From Nocardia cyriacigeorgica (GTDB lineage Bacteria > Actinomycetota > Actinomycetes > Mycobacteriales > Mycobacteriaceae), in assembly GCF_010868145.1 (NCBI RefSeq), contig NZ_JAAGUY010000004.1, positions 57,481-121,480 on the forward strand: a DNA stretch of 64,000 nt, read 5' to 3'. The translations under genes and the position numbers were made by a program. The notes below the pieces were generated by a model. That model had not been told where the DNA came from and made no database searches. It saw nothing but the letters and a program-made list of their open reading frames with translations. Each line of letters opens with the position of its first letter. Position 1 is the stretch's first letter. Positions 9,465 to 18,525 of this stretch are shown here, in pieces.

Positions 9465-10028
9465 GTGGGAACACGCGAGGATCTACTCGATGCGGCGAAG
9501 AAATGCCTGGCCGAACGCGGTTACGCGCGCACAACGGTGCGCGATATCGTCGCGGCATCCGGCACCAATCTGGCCGCCATCAACTACCACTTCGGCACTC
9601 GTGACGCCCTGCTCTACCAGGCGATGATGGAGTCCAGCGGTGATGCGGTACAACAGATTCTCGACTCATTGCCCGCCGACGATCCGGACGACCGGACCGC
9701 GCGGCTCGATGCGTTCCTTGCCGCGCTGATCGGCTCGTTCCGGACGAATCCGGGACTGTGGTCGGCCAACATGGAAAGTCTCGCCCAGGCCCTGCACTCC
9801 CCCGAACTGCGCGCCGAGATCAGCTCGGCACAGGACCGGGCCCGCCGCGGGCTGGCGCAGTTCGGCGGCGGCGACAACGATGACGCCGTCGGCGCCGTCC
9901 TCCAGACCTTGATGTGCGGCCTGCTGGTGCAGTGGGTGATCGACCCGGACGGCGTACCCGCCCCGGATGAGCTCACCACAGGCCTGCGCGCCCTCACCGA
10001 TCGGCTCGCACCGGCTCCGCCGCAGTGA
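9465..10028 (+). CDS. TetR-family transcriptional regulator
   Basis: 187 residues. The N-terminal helix-turn-helix is typical (LLDAAKKCLAERGYARTTVRDIVAASGTN followed by AINYHFGTRDALL). The C-terminal ligand-binding part resembles the TetR_C group ending in a short Pro-rich tail. The start is GTG; no strong ribosome site is visible. Its place opposite the PapA-like gene, across a perfect inverted repeat, argues that it controls that gene and itself. The effector is unknown; a fatty acyl or lipid signal would fit the neighbour. Confidence 0.88.
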   Translation: MGTREDLLDAAKKCLAERGYARTTVRDIVAASGTNLAAINYHFGTRDALLYQAMMESSGDAVQQILDSLPADDPDDRTARLDAFLAALIGSFRTNPGLWSANMESLAQALHSPELRAEISSAQDRARRGLAQFGGGDNDDAVGAVLQTLMCGLLVQWVIDPDGVPAPDELTTGLRALTDRLAPAPPQ

Positions 10029-10100
10029 GCCCGTGCCGACCGCGGCCCCCTGAGTCCGCACCGCTTCTCGCCGCCGCAGGCTCGGCGCCCCCGCACGACA

Positions 10101-10134
10101 AAGGCCGCCTCTCCGCAAACGGAAAGGCGGCCTT
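10101..10134. terminator. Bidirectional hairpin terminator between tetR and metE
   Basis: AAGGCCGCCT (10101-10110) pairs perfectly with AGGCGGCCTT (10125-10134), and the stem extends inward with TCCG/CGGA. It lies between two convergent genes, so it can serve both. Confidence 0.75.
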
Positions 10135-10144
10135 CGGGTTTCGA

Positions 10145-12457
10145 CTATTCGGCCGCAGCCGCCTCAGCGCGCCGCCGGACGCGTCGCGCCGCAGCGACCA
10201 TATTCCGCAGCGAAGGCTCCAGCTGCCAGTAGTGCCGGGTCTTCAAACCGCCGTCCGGGTTCGCCCACAGCCGCTCCGGGGTGACGGCTTCGGCTGCGGC
10301 GGTGAGCAGTTCGTCCAGCTCATCGATATCAGGGATGCGCGCCGAACGGCTTTCGTACACGCCGGGTCCGACACCGTGGCTGAGCCCGTGACCGGAGGCG
10401 CAGTCCTCGTTGAGCGCTTTGAGCACCCATTCGATGGAGCGGGTGGCCACGATCGCGGTGACGTCGGCATCGAGCTGTTCGATCGCCTCCACCACTTCGG
10501 CCCGACCGGAATACCCGATGTGCGTGTGGATCTGGGTCTCCGGCTGGACACCGGAGGTCGCCAAGCGGAACGCACCGACGGCCCACCGCAGGTACTCGGC
10601 GCGACCTTCGGGACGCGGCGGCAGTAGTTCACGGATGGCGGGCTCGTCGACCTGGATGATCGAGATCCCGGCCTTCTCCAGATCCACCACTTCGTCGCGA
10701 ATGGCCAGCGCCACCTGGTCGGCGGTCTCGTACAGTGGCTGATCCTGACGCACGAACGACCGCGCGATCATGGTGACCGGACCGGTGACCATGCCCTTGA
10801 CCGGTCGATCGGTGAGCGACTGCGCGTAGCTGATCCACTCCACCGACATCGGCGCCGGGCGGGAGACATCGCCGTAGATGATCGGCGGCCGCACACAGCG
10901 AGAACCGTAGACCTGCACCCAGCCGAAATGCGTGGTGGCGAAGCCGTCCAGCAGTTCGGCGAAGTACTGGATCATGTCGTTGCGCTCGTGCTCACCGTGC
11001 ACGAGCACATCGAGGCCGATGTCCTCCTGCAACCGGATGGTCGCCTCGATCTCGGCTTCGATCTTCTTGCGGTATTCGTCGTAGGACAGCCGGCCCTCGC
11101 CGAGGTCGTAGCGGGCCTGGCGGATCTTGGCGGTCTGCGGGAACGAACCGAGCGTGGTCGCGGGCACCGGCGGCAGGTTCAGCTTCTCCTGCTGGGCGGC
11201 ACGACGCTCGGAATACGGTGCGCGCTCACGCATTTCCGGCGTGATCGCGTACACCCGTTGCCGCACGGCGTGCTTCTGCTTGAAGTGCACCTCGGTCGGG
11301 CGCTTGCGCCATTTGTCCGACGGGCCCTCAGTGAGCGCCTTGGCCAGCGAAACGACCTCGCCCACCTTCTGTTTCGCGAACGCGAGACGGTCGGCGACAT
11401 TGCCCTCGATGTCGTACTCGGCAAGCACGTCGTAGGGCACGTGCAGCAGTGTGGTGCCGGTGGAGACGACCAGGTCCGGGCAGACCTTGGCCAGCTCGTT
11501 GAGGTATTCCAGCGTCACGTAGCGGTCTGCGCGCCAGACGTTCTGGCCGCTGATCACGCCTGCGTAGAGTCGCTTGCGGCGGATGCCCGGCACCTGAGCC
11601 AGGTCGTCCGGACGCATGCGGAACGAGGCCAGGTCCAGACCGATCGCCTCGACGTTGGTGCGCGCCAGAATGGTCAGCGCCTCACCGAAATCGCCGTACT
11701 GACCGGTGACCAGGATGCGCGGACGCAGCGGCGCCTTCGACAGCCGCTCATACGCACGCTCGAACAGCGCCAGCTCGGCCTCGGACCGTTCACTGGTGAA
11801 GCACGGCTCGTCCAGCTGAACGCAGGTGGACCCACGCTTGGCCAGGATCTCGAACAGCTGCTCGTACACCGGCAGCAGCTTGTCCAGCAGGGTCAGCGTG
11901 TCGAAGCCGCCCGACTCGCCGGGGATGTGACCGGCCTTGGACAGCAGCAGCAGCGACATCGGGCCGAGCACCACCGGCCGCAGCTCGATGCCGCGGGCCA
12001 TGGCGCGATCCCATTCGTCCAGCAGCGCCTCGGGGTGCAGCGAGAACTCGGTGTTCTCGTCCAGCTCCGGCTGGCGGTAGTGGTAGTTGGTGCCGAAGAA
12101 CCGCACCAGTTCCAGCGGCGGCAGATCGGGACGTCCGCGCGCCATCAGGAAGTAGAAGTCGAGGGGGTCCATACCCTCCTGCAACTCCCGGAATCTGGCC
12201 GGGACGGCACCGAACAGCAGCGCGTTGTCCAGCACGTGGTCGTAGAAGGAGAAGGTGTTGCCCGGCACCTGAGTAAGCCCGGTGGCGGCCAGCTCGTTGA
12301 ACTGGCGCTCCTGGATATCGCGGCCGACGGCGAGCAGCTCGTCACGGGTGATGCCGTCGCGCCAGTAGGCCTCGAGCGCTCGCTTCAGCTCCCGGTGCGG
12401 GCCGATCCGCGGATATCCGAGGACGCTCGACCCGAAACCATCGGTGACGTTGACCAT
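10145..12457 (-). CDS. metE: MetE homologue (cobalamin-independent methionine synthase family) lacking zinc ligands
   Basis: 770 residues, full two-domain MetE length. The N-terminal barrel is intact, and the homocysteine-side motifs LGSFPQT, HGE-ERNDM and IQVDEPA are present. In the C-terminal barrel the residues that bind zinc in E. coli MetE are changed: THMC is THIG here, the glutamate in the ITIETSRS stretch aligns with Val (AIVATRS), and NPDCGLKTR is NPDGGLKTR. Only the first histidine remains. The stretch TGPVTILCWSF is also altered (TGPVTMIARSF). It may therefore be an altered or non-classical methyltransferase rather than a normal MetE. The gene follows fadB2 on the same strand with a 272-base gap. 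I saw no cobalamin riboswitch in that gap. Confidence 0.85.
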   Translation of the reverse strand: MVNVTDGFGSSVLGYPRIGPHRELKRALEAYWRDGITRDELLAVGRDIQERQFNELAATGLTQVPGNTFSFYDHVLDNALLFGAVPARFRELQEGMDPLDFYFLMARGRPDLPPLELVRFFGTNYHYRQPELDENTEFSLHPEALLDEWDRAMARGIELRPVVLGPMSLLLLSKAGHIPGESGGFDTLTLLDKLLPVYEQLFEILAKRGSTCVQLDEPCFTSERSEAELALFERAYERLSKAPLRPRILVTGQYGDFGEALTILARTNVEAIGLDLASFRMRPDDLAQVPGIRRKRLYAGVISGQNVWRADRYVTLEYLNELAKVCPDLVVSTGTTLLHVPYDVLAEYDIEGNVADRLAFAKQKVGEVVSLAKALTEGPSDKWRKRPTEVHFKQKHAVRQRVYAITPEMRERAPYSERRAAQQEKLNLPPVPATTLGSFPQTAKIRQARYDLGEGRLSYDEYRKKIEAEIEATIRLQEDIGLDVLVHGEHERNDMIQYFAELLDGFATTHFGWVQVYGSRCVRPPIIYGDVSRPAPMSVEWISYAQSLTDRPVKGMVTGPVTMIARSFVRQDQPLYETADQVALAIRDEVVDLEKAGISIIQVDEPAIRELLPPRPEGRAEYLRWAVGAFRLATSGVQPETQIHTHIGYSGRAEVVEAIEQLDADVTAIVATRSIEWVLKALNEDCASGHGLSHGVGPGVYESRSARIPDIDELDELLTAAAEAVTPERLWANPDGGLKTRHYWQLEPSLRNMVAAARRVRRRAEAAAAE

Positions 12458-12661
12458 GAGCTGGAACTCCTTTTCGATCAGCTGGTCCGCCTCCCCGCGA
12501 TTTCTGCGGGCGGCCGAGTGCCGTTGTCCATCATGTACCCGTGCCGCCGGTTTGGGCGTCGAACCGATTATGGGCGTCCCCGGCGAGTTACCCGGCCCTC
12601 ACGAGATCAGTCGTCGCTTCGGCCGGGCCAGCGGGGTCGCAAGAGGCAGCCCGGAGAGGTC

Positions 12662-12720
12662 GGCTCGCATTTCCGATACCGCTAGCGGTCGTACACAAGC
12701 GGCAGCCGAAAACGCGAGCC
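12662..12720 (-). terminator. Long hairpin just downstream of fadB2
   Basis: GGCTCGC (12662-12668 on the plus strand) pairs with GCGAGCC (12714-12720), extended by A/T and wobble pairs, with an inner CCGCTAGCGG palindrome. It starts ten bases after the fadB2 stop, so a terminator is the simplest reading, but it could equally be part of a structured metE leader. Confidence 0.5.
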
Positions 12721-12729
12721 TGATACCTC

Positions 12730-13602
12730 TTACTTGTTGTTGTACTGGTAGAAGCCAGCGCCCGACTTCTTGCCGAGCAACCCGGCCTCCACCATGCGCA
12801 TGAGCAGCGGCGGGGCCGAGTACAGCGGCTCCTTGAATTCGGCGTACATCGAGTCGGCGATGGACTTGACGGTGTCGAGGCCGACCAGGTCGGTCAGCGC
12901 CAGCGGGCCCATCGGGTGGGCACAGCCGAGCACCATGGCCTTGTCGACGTCTTCCTTGGTGGCGAAGCCGGACTCGACCATGCGGATCGAGGACAGCAGG
13001 TACGGCACCAGCAGTGCGTTGACGACGAAGCCGGAGCGGTCGGCCGAACGCACGACCTGCTTGCCGAGCACCTCACCGGCGAACGCCTCGGCCCGCGCGG
13101 ACACCGACTCGCTGGTCTTGAGCGTGGTGACCAGCTCGACCAGCGGCAGCACCGGAACCGGGTTGAAGAAGTGCATACCGACGACCCGCTCGGGGTTGTT
13201 GGTGGCGACCGCGATCTTCATGATCGGGATGGAGGACGTGTTGGAGGCCAGCACCGCATCCGGATCGGTGACGACCTTGTCCAGCTCGGAGAAGATGGCG
13301 GTCTTGACCTTCTCGTCCTCGAGCACAGCCTCGACGACCAGCTGGCGATCGGCGAAATCGCCCAGGTCGGAGGTGAAACGCAGCCGCCAGGCGGCCTGCT
13401 CGCGCTCGCGCTCGGTGATCTTGCCACTGCTCACACCGCGATCGAGCGAGCGCAGGATGCGCGCACGACCGGCGGCGGCCAGCTCCCGGGTCTGCTCGTA
13501 GACCAGCACGTCGACGTGCGCCCGTGCACACACCTCCGCGATTCCGGCACCCATCTGTCCGGCGCCGATGACTCCGACACGTTGAATCTTCTCGCTGCTC
13601 AC
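12730..13602 (-). CDS. fadB2: 3-hydroxybutyryl-CoA dehydrogenase
   Basis: 290 residues. The NAD-binding motif GAGQMGAGIAEV opens the protein, followed by the ASNTSSIPI segment and the catalytic HFFNPVPVLPLVE segment, then the C-terminal helical domain ending GKKSGAGFYQYN. It oxidises 3-hydroxyacyl-CoA, or runs in reverse in butyrate or storage metabolism. GTG at 13602 is chosen because AGGAG lies six bases upstream; the longer in-frame extension has no such support. It follows aceA on the same strand, as fadB2 follows icl1 in M. tuberculosis (from memory), linking it to fatty-acid and acetate growth. Confidence 0.92.
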   Translation of the reverse strand: MSSEKIQRVGVIGAGQMGAGIAEVCARAHVDVLVYEQTRELAAAGRARILRSLDRGVSSGKITEREREQAAWRLRFTSDLGDFADRQLVVEAVLEDEKVKTAIFSELDKVVTDPDAVLASNTSSIPIMKIAVATNNPERVVGMHFFNPVPVLPLVELVTTLKTSESVSARAEAFAGEVLGKQVVRSADRSGFVVNALLVPYLLSSIRMVESGFATKEDVDKAMVLGCAHPMGPLALTDLVGLDTVKSIADSMYAEFKEPLYSAPPLLMRMVEAGLLGKKSGAGFYQYNNK

Positions 13603-13693
13603 GTCCAGCTCCTGGGGTAGGTCTTGGCTGTCGGGTTTGGCTTGGGTGGCGTCCGGGGTGACCGGCACCTTCAAATGATCAAGGTATAGGGAT

Positions 13694-13727
13694 GCCCTCC
13701 CGCCCGGGGCTGTTCGGGCGGGAGGGC
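13694..13727 (-). terminator. Strong hairpin between aceA and fadB2
   Basis: GCCCTCCCGCCCG (13694-13706) pairs perfectly with CGGGCGGGAGGGC (13715-13727), a 13-bp GC-only stem with an 8-base loop. It lies 82 bases past the aceA stop and should stop or reduce read-through into fadB2. No clear U-tract follows, which is usual in these genomes. Confidence 0.75.
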
Positions 13728-13773
13728 GGTACACCCCTACCGGGGTAGAGGACTCGCTATGGAGTTGCCCTCG

Positions 13774-13797
13774 CGGCGCCACCCGGGGGCGGCGCCG
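13774..13797 (-). terminator. Hairpin directly after the aceA stop
   Basis: CGGCGCC (13774-13780) pairs with GGCGCCG (13791-13797) around a 10-base loop. It starts 11 bases after the aceA stop. Together with the second, stronger hairpin it may form a tandem terminator or a 3' stabiliser for the abundant aceA message. Confidence 0.5.
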
Positions 13798-13808
13798 TCA
13801 GACACAGA

Positions 13809-15098
13809 TCAGTGGAACTGACCCTCTTCGGTGGAGCCCTTCAGGGCAGCCGTCGAGGTGTTGGGGTCGACGGTGGTGGCGATGCTGTCGAAGTAGCCGG
13901 CACCGACCTCACGCTGATGCTTGATGGCGGTGAAGCCACGCTCCTCGGCGGCCTTGAACTCGCGCTCCTGCAGGTCGACGAAGGCGGTCATGCCCTCGCG
14001 GGCGTAGCCGTGGGCCAGGTCGAACATGCCGTAGTTGAGCGAGTGGAAGCCGGCCAGGGTGATGAACTGGAACTTGAAGCCCATGGCGCCGAGCTCCTTC
14101 TGGAACTTCGCGATGGTCGCGTCGTCCAGGTGCGCCTTCCAGTTGAAGGACGGCGAGCAGTTGTAGGCCAGCAGCTGGTCCGGGAACTCGCTGCGGACGG
14201 ACTCGGCGAACTTCTTGGCGACCTCGAGGTCCGGCACGCCGGTCTCCATCCAGATGAGGTCGGAGTACGGGGCGTAGGCCTTGGCACGGGCGATGCAGGG
14301 CTCGATGCCGTTCTTCACGCCGTAGAAGCCCTCGGCGGTGCGGGTGCCGTCCAGGAACTCGCGGTCGCGCTCGTCGACATCGGAGGTCAGCAGGGTGGCG
14401 GCCTCGGCGTCGGTGCGGGCGATGACGACGGTCGGCACACCGGCGACGTCGGCGGCCAGACGGGCCGAGGTCAGGGTGCGGATGTGCTGCTGGGTCGGGA
14501 TCAGCACCTTGCCACCGAGGTGGCCGCACTTCTTCTCCGACGCGAGCTGGTCTTCCCAGTGCGAACCGGCGACACCGGCCGCGATCATGGCCTTCTGCAG
14601 CTCGTAGACGTTCAGGGCGCCACCGAAGCCGGCCTCACCGTCGGCGACGATCGGGGCGAGCCAGTTCTCGACCGAGGTGTCACCTTCGACCTTGGCGATC
14701 TCGTCGGCACGCAGCAGGGCGTTGTTGATCCGGCGCACGATCTGCGGCACGGAGTTGGCCGGGTACAGCGACTGGTCCGGGTAGGTGTGGCCGGACAGGT
14801 TCGCGTCACCGGCGACCTGCCAACCGGACAGGTAGATGGCCTTCAGTCCGGCGCGGACCTGCTGCACGGCCTGGTTACCGGTGAGGGCGCCGAGCGAGTT
14901 GATGTAGTCCTCGTTGTTGACGAGATCCCAGAGGATCTCCGAGCCGCGACGAGCGAGCGTGTGCTCCTCGACGACGGTGCCCTGCAGCTTGACGACCTGC
15001 TCGGCCGTGTAGTTGCGGGTGATGCCCTTCCAGCGGGGGTTGGTGTCCCAATCCTGCTGGATTTCGGCAGCGGTCTTCGGGGTGCCGACAGTCGACAT
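13809..15098 (-). CDS. aceA: Isocitrate lyase
   Basis: 429 residues, the usual length of actinobacterial ICL1. The catalytic KKCGH motif and the surrounding [25 protein letters not shown] and WMETGVPDL stretches are intact. It splits isocitrate to glyoxylate and succinate, first step of the glyoxylate shunt, needed for growth on fatty acids and acetate. The start at 15098 has GGAG eight bases upstream; the in-frame extension to 15230 is not protein-like. Upstream DNA carries TGCGAAA/TTTGCGA motifs shared with the ramB promoter, suggesting RamB control. Base use is strongly biased, as expected for a highly expressed gene. Confidence 0.97.
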   Translation of the reverse strand: MSTVGTPKTAAEIQQDWDTNPRWKGITRNYTAEQVVKLQGTVVEEHTLARRGSEILWDLVNNEDYINSLGALTGNQAVQQVRAGLKAIYLSGWQVAGDANLSGHTYPDQSLYPANSVPQIVRRINNALLRADEIAKVEGDTSVENWLAPIVADGEAGFGGALNVYELQKAMIAAGVAGSHWEDQLASEKKCGHLGGKVLIPTQQHIRTLTSARLAADVAGVPTVVIARTDAEAATLLTSDVDERDREFLDGTRTAEGFYGVKNGIEPCIARAKAYAPYSDLIWMETGVPDLEVAKKFAESVRSEFPDQLLAYNCSPSFNWKAHLDDATIAKFQKELGAMGFKFQFITLAGFHSLNYGMFDLAHGYAREGMTAFVDLQEREFKAAEERGFTAIKHQREVGAGYFDSIATTVDPNTSTAALKGSTEEGQFH

Positions 15099-15737
15099 CT
15101 GTGACTCCACTTCCTCGTTCGGTCGGTGCCGCGCCGTCCGTGCTCCACCTGAGGTGGTTTCGCTCGAACTGCTGGAGCGGCAATTTGCAGGCTTGCTAGG
15201 CCCAAGGGGTGTACTTCCACACGATGGCATATCCAGAAATAGCCGTCTACCTGTTGAAACTGTGAATCTCAGCTAGGTTTCACCCACACGTTGCTAACTC
15301 TGCGAAATTTGCGGGCTAATTGCAAGCGTGAAATCTACTCACGAGTAGCGCTGACATGCGGTTTTAGCGTAACGCTTGTACTGTTTGCGATCGGACGGTG
15401 ACACAGCGCTTCACACAGCCGACGCGCCGGGCTGTGAGCACACTCACAGGGCCTACGGCCGCGACATTGTGCGACCCATCACGCCACGACACACGCGTTC
15501 CGCGAGGCCAGGAATCGACGGCTCGCGGACCCGTGCGCCCACTCGCCGAAATCATCCGACCCGTCGCCCGCACAGGGGTCGCGGCGCGCCGACGATCGCA
15601 CGAACTGCGACCAGCGCGGATGCCGGTCGGGCAGGATTTCGGGCGACCGATCGGGCAGACTCGACACCAGCCATTCCAGGACAAGCGTCCAGTTACGTTC
15701 TCTCGCGACGATGCTGAGTTCTTCAGACAGGAGCACC
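15099..15737. other. 639-base control region of aceA
   Basis: No credible gene; open frames here have poor codon use. The aceA-proximal 300 bases are markedly less GC-rich, as expected for a promoter. They contain CAATTTGCA (15181-15189), TGCGAAATTTGC (15301-15312), AATTGCAAGC (15318-15327) and GTTTGCGA (15383-15390), all resembling RamB sites. The rest, toward the lipase gene, shows nothing clear. Confidence 0.5.
15301..15390. promoter_or_regulatory. Candidate RamB sites upstream of aceA
   Basis: TGCGAAATTTGC (15301-15312) and GTTTGCGA (15383-15390) share the core TGCGAAA/TTTGCGA with the element just upstream of ramB itself (21744-21755). RamB is known to bind TTTGC-type motifs and to control acetate and glyoxylate genes. 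Site calls are by eye only. Confidence 0.45.
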
Positions 15738-16877
15738 ATGCCGACCACCAGGATCACCGCCGCCATCGCCACCGGCTGCGCCACGGCGGCACTGCTGATG
15801 CCCAGTGCGAACGCCACACCCGCCGGTACCGGCGTCGTCGATTCGGTGCAGCCCTTGGCGCCCGCGGCGACCCTGCCGGGTTCGGTGGGTTCGGTCCGCA
15901 TCACCTATTCCTCCACCACCGCGGGCGAGGTTCCGACCCAGACCAGCGCCGCGGTCTACTTCCCGCCGGGCAAGGCGCCCGAGGGCGGCTGGCCGGTCAT
16001 CGCGTGGGCGCACGGCACCGTCGGCCTCGGCGACGACTGCGCCTACAGCGTCGCAGGGCCGGGCGCGGTGGAACGGGACTGGGCGTACCTGGGGACCTGG
16101 CTGGATCAGGGGTACGCCATCGTGGCCGCCGACTACGCCGGACTGGGTGGCCCGGGCGAGCATCCGTATCTCAACGGTGTGGTCGAGGCCCATAACGTTG
16201 TCGACGCCGTAAAGGCCGCGACCAGGCAATTCGATGCACTGTCGAACAAATGGGTGGCCGTCGGCCAGTCCCAGGGCGGCGGCGCGGCCGTGTTCACCGC
16301 GCGCTACGCCACCGAGTTCGGCGGTCCGGAACTCGATTACCGCGGCGCTGTCGGCACCGGCGTGCCCGCCTACATCGAGGACATCCTGCTTCCGCTCGGC
16401 CCCGGGATGCCACCGATCGAGCTGAGCCCGCATACCACCGCGTATGTGCTCTACATCCTCAACGGCCTGCGCACCACGTATCCCGAGCTCGATATCGAGT
16501 CCTACCTGACCGACTCCGGCCGCGACTGGCTCGCACGGGCCCAGCAGGCCTGCATCGGACCATTCGGTGACGAACTGAGCGCGAACAACGTCGTCGTCGG
16601 CGACCTGTTCACCCGCCCGCTCAACCAGATCCCCGATCTGCACGGTCTGCTCAGCCGCTTCATGGGCCTGCCCGAGTCCGGCTACGACAAGCCGCTGTTC
16701 CTCGGGCAGGGTCTGCGCGATACCGATGTCATCACCCCGCAGACGCTGCGCTTCGCCGCAACCCTTGCCGCAGCCGGCGAACCGGCCACTCTGCACACCT
16801 ACCCGACCGACCATGACGGCGCCGTCAACGATTCCCTCCCTGACTCACTGCCATTCGTGCGCAATCTCTTCGCCTGA
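15738..16877 (+). CDS. Secreted lipase/esterase (secretory lipase family)
   Basis: 379 residues from ATG 15738, which has AGGAG five bases upstream. A signal peptide covers about residues 1-28 (hydrophobic AAIATGCATAALLMP, then an ANA-type cleavage site). The nucleophile elbow is GQSQGG, with an earlier WAHGT oxyanion-loop motif and a late catalytic His in YPTDHDGAV. The layout matches the LIP secretory lipases found in Nocardia, Rhodococcus and fungi. It likely releases fatty acids outside the cell, which fits the neighbouring glyoxylate-shunt genes, although it points away from aceA. Confidence 0.85.
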   Translation: MPTTRITAAIATGCATAALLMPSANATPAGTGVVDSVQPLAPAATLPGSVGSVRITYSSTTAGEVPTQTSAAVYFPPGKAPEGGWPVIAWAHGTVGLGDDCAYSVAGPGAVERDWAYLGTWLDQGYAIVAADYAGLGGPGEHPYLNGVVEAHNVVDAVKAATRQFDALSNKWVAVGQSQGGGAAVFTARYATEFGGPELDYRGAVGTGVPAYIEDILLPLGPGMPPIELSPHTTAYVLYILNGLRTTYPELDIESYLTDSGRDWLARAQQACIGPFGDELSANNVVVGDLFTRPLNQIPDLHGLLSRFMGLPESGYDKPLFLGQGLRDTDVITPQTLRFAATLAAAGEPATLHTYPTDHDGAVNDSLPDSLPFVRNLFA

Positions 16878-17392
16878 TCGACCCGTCCCGGCGAATGAAG
16901 CCCGATCCGTCGGGCGTGACGAGGATCGGTAAGACGTGTCGATGACGCGACCGGCGAGACCGTACTGTTGCGCGTCGAGCTTTCCTGAGTTCGCACCCGC
17001 GGGCGGCTTCGATTCATCGATGCCGCCCACCGAACTGTGGTGTACGCCACTTCCCGCCAGTGGTCGCACTGTGGCGAAAACCACTCCGCACCCACCGAGC
17101 ATCCAGAACGGAATTCGGCGACCGCACCGTAGTGCTTTCCATGGTGTGAAAACGCTCCGACCAGGGCATTAATCCGTTGATATGTCTCGCATTTCATAGC
17201 GAACAACGGCGCCCATGGTGAACACACACAACGATTGGAGCGGCGTTCACGCGAGCGCTACTCGAGATTCCGGCAGGCCCACCTATTTGCATGCCGGGGA
17301 CGATATGGTGTGCGTCACGTGCGCCGGGTTCGGCGACGGGCGTCGTCCGGTGAACGCCCGCGCGACCTCGCACGGTGGATCGGAGCTGTGTG
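16878..17392. other. 515-base intergenic region, nothing recognised
   Basis: Short open frames on both strands have unlikely composition. No terminator, RNA gene or repeat is evident. GC is lower around 17140-17200, which may mark a promoter for the XdhC-like gene. Confidence 0.4.
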
Positions 17393-18415
17393 ATGCGGGA
17401 CATCGTCGACGACCTGTTGCGGGTATGGCATTCGGGCCGGACCGGCGGACTGGCGACCATTGTGCGCACCAATGGTGCGACCGATCTACCGATCGGGGCG
17501 GCCATGCTGGTCGACCCCGACGGCGGCGTCTTCGGCTCGATCACCGCGGGCGGAATCGAAGAGGCCGCCTATGAGGCCACAGCGACCTCGGCCCGCACCG
17601 GCCAGCGCGGAATGCACCGGTTGACCGTTTCCAATTCGCTCGAACCCACTCGCGAGGGCGGGGTGATCGACGTATTCACCGAGCCGTTCTCCCGAGACCA
17701 CTTCCCGGAGTTCCCGACCGTCGCCGCGGAAGTCGCCGCGAATCGGCGGGTCACCGTATTCACCGTGGTCTGGAATCCGGAGCCGGAGGTGATCGGGCAG
17801 CATCTCATCACCGATAAACGGCACAACACCGAACTGGTATCGCTGCCACAGTCCGATATCTTCGTCTCCTCGTTCGCACCCGCGCCGCGCCTGATCATCT
17901 TCGGCGCGAATTCGTTCGCGGCGGCGCTGTCGATTCAGGGACAGCTGCTCGGCTATCGCGTCACCGTCTGCGATCCCCGGCCCAATTTCGCTACGGCGGA
18001 GTCGTTTCCGGGTGCCGAGGTGGTGGCCGATTGGCCGCACCGGTACCTCAATACGCTTTCGGCGGCCGGTGAGATCGCCGCGGACACCGGCATCGTCGTG
18101 GTCGCTCAGGACCCGAAGTTCGAGATCCCGCTCCTCACCGTCGCGCTGCGGCTGCCCGAGGTCGGCTACCTCGCCGCCCTCGGTTCGGCGCCGGTGCACG
18201 CCCGCCGCATGGACGACCTGCGGGCCGGCGGCTTCGACGAGACGCTGCTCGCGCGCCTGCACTCACCGGCAGGCCTTGGCATCGGTGCGCGGACACCGGC
18301 CGAAACCGCCGTCGCGATCGCCGCGGAGCTGCTGTCCAACCGCAGCAGCCGAGCAGCAGGCCGCTCCGCCGACCTGCGTCACTCGTTCGAGCCGTTGACG
18401 CGGCAGGCGATCTGA
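17393..18415 (+). CDS. XdhC/CoxI-family protein
   Basis: 340 residues from the ATG at 17393, which has GGAG seven bases upstream. The N-terminal XdhC/CoxI domain (MRDIVDDLLRVW and onward) is followed by a Rossmann-like domain (LIIFGANSFAAAL) and the conserved YLAALGS and SPAGLGIGARTPAETAVAI blocks. Family members insert or sulfurate the molybdenum cofactor in xanthine or CO dehydrogenases. No molybdoenzyme gene is in view, so the client must be encoded elsewhere. The usual first-domain cysteine motif is not evident. Confidence 0.8.
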   Translation: MRDIVDDLLRVWHSGRTGGLATIVRTNGATDLPIGAAMLVDPDGGVFGSITAGGIEEAAYEATATSARTGQRGMHRLTVSNSLEPTREGGVIDVFTEPFSRDHFPEFPTVAAEVAANRRVTVFTVVWNPEPEVIGQHLITDKRHNTELVSLPQSDIFVSSFAPAPRLIIFGANSFAAALSIQGQLLGYRVTVCDPRPNFATAESFPGAEVVADWPHRYLNTLSAAGEIAADTGIVVVAQDPKFEIPLLTVALRLPEVGYLAALGSAPVHARRMDDLRAGGFDETLLARLHSPAGLGIGARTPAETAVAIAAELLSNRSSRAAGRSADLRHSFEPLTRQAI

Positions 18416-18525
18416 CCCGCCGCCTCGAGGCGGGAGCCTCGACGAGCCAACGGCGGAGTTCGCATCACGCCGAACTGAACGCGGCCCGGTGGATGAGATG
18501 AGGACCGTCCCCGGTTACATCGAGG

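Noticed and set aside
10928..12685. A 585-residue plus-strand frame opposite metE
   Set aside because: Shadow of a GC-rich coding strand; no domains, Gln/Arg/Leu-rich composition.
12458..12729. Cobalamin riboswitch upstream of metE
   Set aside because: No B12-box-like sequence or conserved core could be found by eye; only a generic hairpin is present. A covariance-model scan would decide.
13812..15104. A 430-residue plus-strand frame opposite aceA
   Set aside because: Antisense shadow of the strongly codon-biased isocitrate lyase gene.
16936..17172. A 78-residue frame in the gap after the lipase
   Set aside because: Composition is unlike a protein, no ribosome site, and the opposite strand also has open frames.
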